Part shown: positions 57,905 to 64,000 of the stretch, piece by piece
Layout: each line of letters begins with the position of its first letter
Position numbering within the stretch: position 1 is the stretch's first letter
DNA from: Thermococcus sp. CX2
GTDB taxonomy: Archaea; Methanobacteriota_B; Thermococci; Thermococcales; Thermococcaceae
Reading direction: 5' to 3'
DNA: 64,000 nucleotides
Assembly: GCF_012027555.1 (NCBI RefSeq)
Contig: NZ_SNUQ01000002.1
Location: 186,001-250,000 of the forward strand
Program-made: the position numbers and the translations under genes
Notes under the pieces: model-generated
Told to the model about the DNA's origin: nothing
Databases searched by the model: none
The model's input: only the letters and a program-made list of their open reading frames with translations

Positions 57905-58730
57905 CGGCGCTCACCTCAAGAAACGCCCTCCTGTTGGCCCAGCACTGGACGACAATGCCAGCCGGAAAGGAAGCAGGATGTCTGTGGGCATACTCGATTT
58001 TGACGTCCAAGGCTGTGGTCTTACCGCCCATCCCCATCGGGCCGATTCCAAGGGCGTTTATATCTTCCAAAAGTTCCTCCTCGAGCTTGGCTATTCTACC
58101 GTCGGGATGCCTCTCACCTACCGGCCTGAGAAGGGCTTTTTTGGCGAGGGTTAAGGCCGTCTCGGCGCTTCCCCCTATCCCGATTCCCAGCACAACCGGG
58201 GGACAGGGTTTGCCGCCGCAGGAGCTGACGTGCCGAAGGAGGAACTCCTTAAGATCCTCCAGGCCACGCGAAGGAGTCAACATAGCCAGAGCAGAGCAGT
58301 TCTCACTTCCACCGCCCTTGGGAAGAACGGCTATCCTTAGCGAGTCACCTTCAACCAGCTCCCAGTGGATCACCGGCACAAAGCGGCCAGTATTGTCGCC
58401 TGAGTTTTGGTTAGTGAGCAAATCAACGGCGTTCGGCCTCAACGGTATATCCTTCGTTGCCCTTCTAGTTGCCTCGATGATCCACGCCTCAACTTCGCCG
58501 AGAAAAGGGCTTCTTACCCCGGCTTCAATGAAAAAGGTCAGGGTCCCTGTGTCCTGACAGACGGGAATGCCCTCCTCCCTGCCAATTTCTATCGCCCTGA
58601 GGATGTTCTCGAGGTTGAACCGGGCTACTGGATTTTCCTCAAGCTCGTAGGCCCGCCTAATTGCCAGAACGGTGTCCTCTGGAATGCGCGTGACGGCAAG
58701 TCTGATGGCTTCTACAATGGCATCAATCAA
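57879..58730 (-). CDS. fumarate hydratase class I, alpha subunit
   Basis: 283 residues. Iron-sulfur ligands C58 (V-C-Q-D-T-G), E-N-C-S-A-L and S-S-C-G-G are intact. Forms the two-subunit oxygen-sensitive fumarase with the downstream product. Fumarate to malate feeds the adjacent malic enzyme. Confidence 0.94.
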   Translation of the reverse strand: MIDAIVEAIRLAVTRIPEDTVLAIRRAYELEENPVARFNLENILRAIEIGREEGIPVCQDTGTLTFFIEAGVRSPFLGEVEAWIIEATRRATKDIPLRPNAVDLLTNQNSGDNTGRFVPVIHWELVEGDSLRIAVLPKGGGSENCSALAMLTPSRGLEDLKEFLLRHVSSCGGKPCPPVVLGIGIGGSAETALTLAKKALLRPVGERHPDGRIAKLEEELLEDINALGIGPMGMGGKTTALDVKIEYAHRHPASFPAGIVVQCWANRRAFLEVSADGNVRVWQ

Positions 58731-58795
58731 TTACCAACCACCTGTAAAGAATACCACCATTAGTTTAAAAAGTTAACAGAGAAAAGGCAAAGAGC

Positions 58796-59710
58796 TTAGC
58801 CCTTCAGAATCTCAACTATCTGCTCCGCCACCTGGACGCCGGCCCTCATCTGGGCCTCGACCGTTGAAGCGCCTATGTGGGGCGTTAGGACGACGTTGTC
58901 GAGCTTAGTCAGCGGGTGGTCCTTCGGCAGGGGCTCCTCCTCGAAGACGTCGAGGCCAGCTCCAGCTATCCAGCCCTCCTGCAGGGCCTTGACAAGGGCT
59001 TCGGTGTCTATAACGGCTCCTCTGGCCGCGTTGATGAGGATGGCGGTTGGCTTCATGAGCTTTAAGCGCTCTTCGTTTATGAGATGGTAGGTGGCATCGA
59101 TGAGCGGGACGTGGAGGGTAACAACATCGCTCTCCTTGAGAAGCTCCTCCAGGCTGACGAACTTTCCTCCGACTTCTTTAGCCCTCTCCTCGTTCGGGTA
59201 TGGATCGTAGAGGAGGACGTTCATGCCGAGGGCCTTTGCTATCTTGGCCACGTTGTAGCCTATTCTGCCAAAGCCGACTACACCGATGGTCTTGCCCTCA
59301 AGCTCGATGCCCATGCTCTGCTTCTTCGCCCAGACTCCCTCGCGCATCTTTCTGTCGGCGAAGGCTATCTTCCTTGCGACCGCGAAAATTAGAGCTATCG
59401 TCAGCTCGGCGACGCTCCTGCTCGAGGCAGCCGGGCTGTTGACGACCTTTATGCCCCTCTCCTTGGCGGCCTCAAGGTCGATGTTGTCGAGGCCGACACC
59501 AGCCCTTCCGATGACCTTGAGCTTTGGAGCCGCCTCGATGACCTTCCTGGTCACTTTTGGCTTGCTCCTGACTATAATCGCCTCGACGTCCCCAACGAGC
59601 TCTATGAGCCTCTCCTCGTTGGGATACTCTTCATAAACTACCTCAAAACCGGCGTTCTTCAAAACCTCGATGGCTTTCTCGTGCAGCGGTGCCGCAACCA
59701 GTACCTTCAT
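58796..59710 (-). CDS. serA: D-3-phosphoglycerate dehydrogenase
   Basis: 304 residues, NAD-binding G-F-G-R-I-G motif, R-A-G-V-G-L-D-N, N-A-A-R-G and catalytic L-T-P-H-I-G-A-S. Single catalytic core without an ACT domain. First step of phosphorylated serine synthesis; other 2-hydroxyacid dehydrogenases share the fold. Confidence 0.88.
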   Translation of the reverse strand: MKVLVAAPLHEKAIEVLKNAGFEVVYEEYPNEERLIELVGDVEAIIVRSKPKVTRKVIEAAPKLKVIGRAGVGLDNIDLEAAKERGIKVVNSPAASSRSVAELTIALIFAVARKIAFADRKMREGVWAKKQSMGIELEGKTIGVVGFGRIGYNVAKIAKALGMNVLLYDPYPNEERAKEVGGKFVSLEELLKESDVVTLHVPLIDATYHLINEERLKLMKPTAILINAARGAVIDTEALVKALQEGWIAGAGLDVFEEEPLPKDHPLTKLDNVVLTPHIGASTVEAQMRAGVQVAEQIVEILKG

Positions 59711-59711
59711 C

Positions 59712-60359
59712 TCATCCCCTCCTTTTAATAGCCATCAGCATGACCTGATCTGAAGCGTCCTCAGCGCGGTCGGCTATGTCGCCGATTTTGGTCAGGATCT
59801 GATTCCATATTATCTTGGCATACGTCGTGATGGTCTCGCTCTCAAAAATTTTGCCTTTGACGTCGTACTCAACATCGTCGGCCTTCTCCTCGGCATCCTC
59901 AACAACCTTCGCAAGTTCTATGGCCCTGTCGACGTCAACGTTAAGGGCCTTCACAGCATCCACAAGAATGCTGTACGTTTCAAGCGCTGAATCAACGAGT
60001 TCCATAAGCTCATCTCCAATCTCGAGCGGAACCTTCGGCTTGGCCAGAATGAGGGTGTGAGCGGCGCTCTCGGCTGTATCAGCCACCTGGTCGATCAGCT
60101 CAGAAAGCCTGACATAGTCACCCCTGTTGGTGGGCAGAAAAGCTCCCTCGTAGAGCATTGTTTCTATGCTTCTCCTGAGCCTGTCTGCTTTACTCTCGAG
60201 CTGGTCTACCTCCCTCTCGAAGGCCTTCGCCCTTTCAAAATCCCCTGACAGATAAGCGGCTATGAGCTCTCTGAAGGCAACAAGGGACTCATTAACGACC
60301 TCAAGATGCGTCTCAATGGTCTCAAAAACATTGCTTTCCTTACCACCGAATATTGGCAT
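59712..60359 (-). CDS. DUF47/PhoU-like phosphate transport regulator
   Basis: 215 residues, all-helical PhoU-like protein with E-x-x-x-D metal-binding patterns (F-E-R-E-V-D-Q-L-E-S-K-A-D and D-Q-V-A-D-T-A-E-S-A). Usually next to a Pit transporter, but none is in this window. One base upstream of serA. Confidence 0.88.
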   Translation of the reverse strand: MPIFGGKESNVFETIETHLEVVNESLVAFRELIAAYLSGDFERAKAFEREVDQLESKADRLRRSIETMLYEGAFLPTNRGDYVRLSELIDQVADTAESAAHTLILAKPKVPLEIGDELMELVDSALETYSILVDAVKALNVDVDRAIELAKVVEDAEEKADDVEYDVKGKIFESETITTYAKIIWNQILTKIGDIADRAEDASDQVMLMAIKRRG

Positions 60360-60393
60360 TCTCTCTCCCCCAAGAGTACTTCACCCGAGAGGT

Positions 60394-61293
60394 TTATCTA
60401 CTTTGCCCTTCCTTGGCCTTGATAAGCGCCCAGAGAAGCTCGTTCCTCGGTGCCTCGAGACCCACTGTTTTAGCGTATTCCACTATTTTCCCGTGGATGT
60501 AGTCAACCTCTGTCTTCTTCCCGCGCCAGATGTCCTGAAGGGTCGAATTATAGTTCTCCCTCGTCTTTTCTATCGTGTCCCAGAGGAGTTCCAGAGGATG
60601 GACTTCAAACTCTATCCCGAGCTGCTGGGCCACCATGCAGCCCTCACGGGCGATGTCTATCGAGATACTCTCAAGGTACGGGTCGTCCTTCAAGAAGCCG
60701 TTCTTAACCTCTAGAACCGTTCCGAGGCCGTTTATGACTGAATTAACAATGACCTTGGCCCACTTCCACCCAACGACGTTCTCAGTTGTGTAAGTTTCCA
60801 GCCCCGCCTCGTTGAAAGTTTTCGCAATCTCATCTACGAATGGATGGCTTCCCGTGGGATACTTTCCGATGACTGTAACACCCTTACCTGTCCATTTCAA
60901 AACGCCCCCCTCAACGAGCATCGCCCCGTTGGTGGTTATTCCCCCTAGAACATTTGGAGTGAACTTCAGTGCCAGTTCCTCGTTCCCCAGCCCGTTTTGA
61001 ATGCTGAGTATCCACGTTTCCGGACCGATGCATCTTTTAGCGCACTCCAAGGCGGTCTTGGTTGAGTAGGACTTCGTGGCAAGTATGAGCAGATCAGGCG
61101 GCTCCTCAGGAGCGTAGATACTTGCCTTTGGATGAACAACGAATTCTTCTATCCCAACAATCCGGAGGCCGTTCTCGTTTACCGCTCTTACCTGATTCTC
61201 GCGGCCGATAAGCGTAACGTCGTTCCCTGCTCTTGACAAAAGCGCCCCAAAGAGCGAGCCTATCGAGCCCGCACCGAGCACGTAAATCTTCAT
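60394..61293 (-). CDS. panE: 2-dehydropantoate 2-reductase
   Basis: 299 residues, Rossmann G-A-G-S-I-G at the start, T-K-S-Y and I-Q-N-G-L-G-N-E, catalytic K in W-K-W-A-K-V-I-V-N. Reduces ketopantoate to pantoate for CoA. Confidence 0.92.
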   Translation of the reverse strand: MKIYVLGAGSIGSLFGALLSRAGNDVTLIGRENQVRAVNENGLRIVGIEEFVVHPKASIYAPEEPPDLLILATKSYSTKTALECAKRCIGPETWILSIQNGLGNEELALKFTPNVLGGITTNGAMLVEGGVLKWTGKGVTVIGKYPTGSHPFVDEIAKTFNEAGLETYTTENVVGWKWAKVIVNSVINGLGTVLEVKNGFLKDDPYLESISIDIAREGCMVAQQLGIEFEVHPLELLWDTIEKTRENYNSTLQDIWRGKKTEVDYIHGKIVEYAKTVGLEAPRNELLWALIKAKEGQSR

Positions 61294-61338
61294 CCCACCA
61301 CCGCAACCGTTTAAAGCCTTTTCCTTAAAGCCTTACCG

Positions 61339-62052
61339 ATGAAGATCGTTTTAGTGGAACCTGAGGGCCCAGCCAACATCGGCATGGTTGCAAGGGTGAT
61401 GAAGAACTTCGGCTTTACCGAGCTGGTTCTGGTTAATCCCAACATCACCGAGGAGAGCTACGCCTACGCGGTTCACGCGAGAGACGTTCTGGAGAGAGCC
61501 GAAATCGTGGAGACGTTCGAGGAAGCGTTGGGGCTCGTTGATTTGGCCATTGGGACGACGGCAAAGTCCGGAAGACGGTACATCCCCGAAAGGGCACCCC
61601 TCACGCCCTGGGAGCTGAGGGAAGCGCTCAAAGGCTATCCAGGCAGGGTTGGTATCTTCTTCGGGCGCGAGAGCATAGGGCTGAAAAACGAAGAGCTTGA
61701 AAGGATGGACTTAACCCTCACGATACCGACGAGCGAAGCTTATCCAACCATGAACCTCAGCCAAGCGGCCGCGGTTATCCTCTACGAGCTGAGCAAGACA
61801 AAGAGGGAAGCTGTTCATCCATCGCTGGAGCCAGCAACTCGGGAGGAGAAGGAAGTCCTTGTGGATACGTGGAAAAGGCTCCTCGATGTCCTGGACTATC
61901 CAAAAGATGAGGAGAGAAAAGAAGTTTTTGTCAAAGTTTTCAGGCGCTTTGTAGGCAGGGCCTTTCTTTATGGAAGAGAAGTTCACACGCTAATCGGGCC
62001 CCTAAGGAAAGCAATCTTAAGGCTGGAGGAGTGCAAAGATGCTGAGCGTTGA
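61339..62052 (+). CDS. trmJ: SPOUT RNA 2'-O-methyltransferase, TrmJ-type
   Basis: 237 residues. N-I-G-M-V-A-R-V-M-K-N-F-G (N-terminal SPOUT motif), F-F-G-R-E-S-I-G-L and I-P-T-S-E-A-Y-P-T-M-N-L-S-Q-A form the trefoil knot. TrmJ methylates position 32 of tRNAs. Overlaps ogt by 14 bases. Confidence 0.9.
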   Translation: MKIVLVEPEGPANIGMVARVMKNFGFTELVLVNPNITEESYAYAVHARDVLERAEIVETFEEALGLVDLAIGTTAKSGRRYIPERAPLTPWELREALKGYPGRVGIFFGRESIGLKNEELERMDLTLTIPTSEAYPTMNLSQAAAVILYELSKTKREAVHPSLEPATREEKEVLVDTWKRLLDVLDYPKDEERKEVFVKVFRRFVGRAFLYGREVHTLIGPLRKAILRLEECKDAER

Positions 62053-62578
62053 GCGCTTTACCGTCGCCGAGAGGGAGGTTTGGATAGGGGTTCTCTTTGG
62101 GGAGAGGATTCATGGAATAACCTTCTCCCTGGACGGAAGGGACTACCTCAAGGAGAGGATAGCCAGTCTGAGGTCTTTCCTCGAGAGGAGGGGCGTCGAA
62201 GTTGAGTTGGTCCCAAAAGAATCCGTTTACCCCAAGCTGGTTCACGATGTTCTGGTCGGGAGGAGAGACAACGACGAACTCCTCGGCGAGCTGAGCTTCC
62301 ACGGGGTAACTGATTTTGAGCGTCAGGTTTACGAATGGCTAACAAAAAGGGTTAAAAGAGGAAGCGTTGTAACATATGGGGAGCTGGCAAAGACCATTGG
62401 AACTTCACCGAGGGCCATCGGTGGGGCCATGAAGCGAAACCCCTACCCGATAGTCGTTCCCTGTCACCGGGTCATAGCTCAAAACGGACCTGGCAATTAC
62501 ACGCCCAAACCCGATTACAAAAGGTTCCTGCTGAAGCTGGAGGGGGTGAAAGAGTGGACAAACTCAAAGCGTATCTGA
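62039..62578 (+). CDS. ogt: methylated-DNA-protein cysteine methyltransferase
   Basis: 179 residues. P-C-H-R-V active-site Cys and G-E-L-A-K-T-I-G-T-S-P-R-A-I-G-G helix-turn-helix. Repairs O6-alkylguanine by suicide transfer. Ends 25 bases inside the next gene. Confidence 0.95.
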   Translation: MLSVERFTVAEREVWIGVLFGERIHGITFSLDGRDYLKERIASLRSFLERRGVEVELVPKESVYPKLVHDVLVGRRDNDELLGELSFHGVTDFERQVYEWLTKRVKRGSVVTYGELAKTIGTSPRAIGGAMKRNPYPIVVPCHRVIAQNGPGNYTPKPDYKRFLLKLEGVKEWTNSKRI

Positions 62579-63576
62579 TAGGATTCCTAATTGCTGTCAC
62601 AGCGATAGCGGGAGCTATAGTCTACGAATGGGGATTCCCGATGCTTATAAGGATAATCCTTACCCTCGGGTTCCTTGGCGTTACCCTGGCACTGCTCTTC
62701 TTCACCGCGCTGACGTTCTACGCCGAGAGCTGGAAGTACGGCTTTATCCTGGCGATATTCACGGCGATAAGTGCCTATGGAACATACCTCAGCGCCACGT
62801 GGCAGAACCTCAACATAGTCGCGGGGATAATAGTCTTCTTCGTTGCCATTCTGGCATTCGGAATCTGGTACATCAGCGAGCCGGATTTAGGCCTGGCCGA
62901 CCGCTTCCGCTCGGCTGAGAAGCTCGAAAGGATGGGCAAGTACAAGGCCGCCGCCAGAAAGTACGAGAAGGCCGGCAACTACCTGAAGGCCGCCGAGATG
63001 TACGAGAAGCTCGGCTGGATGGAGAGCGCCGCCTGGGCCTACGAGAAGGCCGAGAAGTACGAGAAGGCGGCCGAGATATACGAGGCCCTCTATGAGAAGG
63101 AGAAGGACACCTACTACCTCAAGGAAGCCCACGAGTACTGGAAGAAGGCAGGAAACATGGACAGGGCAGCTAAGGCCCTTGAGAAGTACGCCGAGGAGGA
63201 GCCCTGGTTCTGGGAGGACGTCGCTAAGCTCTACGAGGATCTCGGCAACGAGGAGAAGGCCAGGGAGGCATGGGAGAAGGCACTGGAGTACTACACCAAG
63301 GAAGCCGAGGAGGAGGGCGTCTTCTGGGAGGACGTCGGAAACATAGCAAGGAAGCTCGGAAGGGAGGAGCTAGCAAAGGAAGCCTACCAGAAGTTCCTCG
63401 AGTACTGCCTCAAGGAGGCCGAAGAAGACCCGATGTGGTGGAAGCACGTCGCCGAGGCCTACGAATACCTGGGCGAGAAGGAGAAGGCTGAAGAGGCAAA
63501 GAAGAAATACGAGGAGTACAGGGCAAAGATTATGAAGGCGAACGAGGAGACGTCGAAGTTCCCCGCGGAAAGGTGA
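62554..63576 (+). CDS. membrane-anchored TPR-like repeat protein
   Basis: 340 residues. GTG start after GGTGAAAGA. Four hydrophobic helices (about 5-110) then at least six helical repeats rich in Y-E-K, W and A-K-A, typical of TPR/SEL1-like scaffolds. Repeats such as A-R-K-Y-E-K-A-G-N-Y-L-K-A-A and A-W-A-Y-E-K-A-E-K-Y-E-K-A-A are visible. Likely a protein-binding scaffold. Confidence 0.8.
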   Translation: MDKLKAYLIGFLIAVTAIAGAIVYEWGFPMLIRIILTLGFLGVTLALLFFTALTFYAESWKYGFILAIFTAISAYGTYLSATWQNLNIVAGIIVFFVAILAFGIWYISEPDLGLADRFRSAEKLERMGKYKAAARKYEKAGNYLKAAEMYEKLGWMESAAWAYEKAEKYEKAAEIYEALYEKEKDTYYLKEAHEYWKKAGNMDRAAKALEKYAEEEPWFWEDVAKLYEDLGNEEKAREAWEKALEYYTKEAEEEGVFWEDVGNIARKLGREELAKEAYQKFLEYCLKEAEEDPMWWKHVAEAYEYLGEKEKAEEAKKKYEEYRAKIMKANEETSKFPAER

Positions 63577-63610
63577 TTCTCCACTCCTTCTTTTTCCGGG
63601 GGGTGAAAAA

Positions 63611-64000
63611 TTGTCAAGAGATAGACCACCAAAGGAGAGGCCAAAGCTTAATATCCTCAAGCTGTCAAAGATGCCCATAAGGCTCGTGATGGAGAAGAAC
63701 TTCCTCAGGCTCTCTCCCGATGATAAAATAGAGAAGCTCATAAAGAAGCTCGAGCATCAAACCTGCGCCGTCGTCACCGATGACGATGGAAAGCTCCTCG
63801 GATTCATTTCGATCGACGAGATAATCAACCTCATAATTCCCCCCTCCGATTACATTCTCGTGGGACTTGACGCGATCAAGGAGGCACACTTCGACTGGGA
63901 CAGACCCGTGAAAGACATAATGAACCCCAGACCGATAACCCTCAGTCCTAACGACAGCCTCGGCTATGCCCTCGAGATGATGCTCGAAACCGGTATCAAG
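63611..64000 (+). CDS. CBS domain protein (cut by window end)
   Basis: 130 codons are visible, from a TTG at 63611 preceded by GGTGA. An N-terminal Lys/Pro segment precedes a CBS domain (A-V-V-T-D-D-D-G-K-L-L-G-F-I-S), with a second beginning at V-K-D-I-M-N-P-R-P-I-T. ATG at 63671 is an alternative start. CBS pairs bind adenosyl ligands. Continues past the window. Confidence 0.75.
   Translation, partial: MSRDRPPKERPKLNILKLSKMPIRLVMEKNFLRLSPDDKIEKLIKKLEHQTCAVVTDDDGKLLGFISIDEIINLIIPPSDYILVGLDAIKEAHFDWDRPVKDIMNPRPITLSPNDSLGYALEMMLETGIK

Overview
This is chromosomal DNA from a hyperthermophilic euryarchaeon of the order Thermococcales, most likely the genus Thermococcus. The evidence is lineage-typical gene content (herA-mre11-rad50-nurA, clamp loader pair, Taw22/Trm5a, DUF835 and DUF257 proteins, a Thermococcus-type cyclodextrin glucanotransferase with a TATCAC-N5-GTGATA site), archaeal TATA boxes about 25 bases before starts, GGTGA-type ribosome sites, tightly overlapping genes and C/D box guide RNAs. 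No rRNA, CRISPR array, transposase, integrase or replication origin was recognised.

Layout. 1-7 kb: a DUF835 membrane protein, wyosine methyltransferase, both RFC subunits, the PLP enzyme Kbl, a decayed gene, tRNA splicing endonuclease and a RimI-like acetyltransferase. 7.1-14.4 kb: a C/D box sRNA, then the DNA end-resection operon herA-mre11-rad50-nurA. 14.4-18.2 kb: a large secreted protein divergent from a FecCD-type ABC importer. 18.2-25 kb: proteasome beta subunit, secreted metalloprotease, threonine synthase, a broken alaX, a cDPG-synthetase-like protein, a possible structured RNA, YjbQ, VanZ-like protein and the thiamine regulator ThiR. 25-34.3 kb: pyrB-small ORF-pyrI, a membrane glucuronyl-epimerase-like protein, an ECF vitamin transporter S component with a strong operator, an operon of poorly known proteins including a kinase and a TudS-like protein, a phosphohexomutase, three small membrane proteins (one frameshifted) and a BtpA-family protein.

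34.4-42.3 kb: a MoxR/DUF58 cluster whose giant transglutaminase-like protein has lost its catalytic Cys and His. 42.3-54.4 kb: cyclodextrin glucanotransferase under a TGM site, DUF257, PmbA/TldD, a winged-helix regulator, a permease flanked by two Usp proteins, a surface-anchored Lon-type protease and a PAPS-reductase-like protein. 54.4-64 kb: a second C/D box sRNA, M20 peptidase, tRNA-Ala(CGC), a probable dispersed intergenic repeat, malic enzyme and two-subunit fumarase, SerA, a DUF47 protein, PanE, TrmJ, Ogt, a membrane TPR protein and the start of a CBS-domain protein.

Functional links: RFC and the HerA-NurA-Mre11-Rad50 set serve replication and recombinational repair, with Ogt as direct repair. 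Fumarase and malic enzyme join fumarate, malate and pyruvate. ThiR and the ECF S component concern vitamins but have no shared site that I can see. The MoxR/DUF58 cluster, the secreted Lon-type protease, the HExxH protein and the large surface protein suggest active envelope maintenance. The least described items are the catalytically dead transglutaminase cluster, the 44-codon ORF exactly between pyrB and pyrI, three decayed or frameshifted genes, two guide RNAs and several dyad operators.
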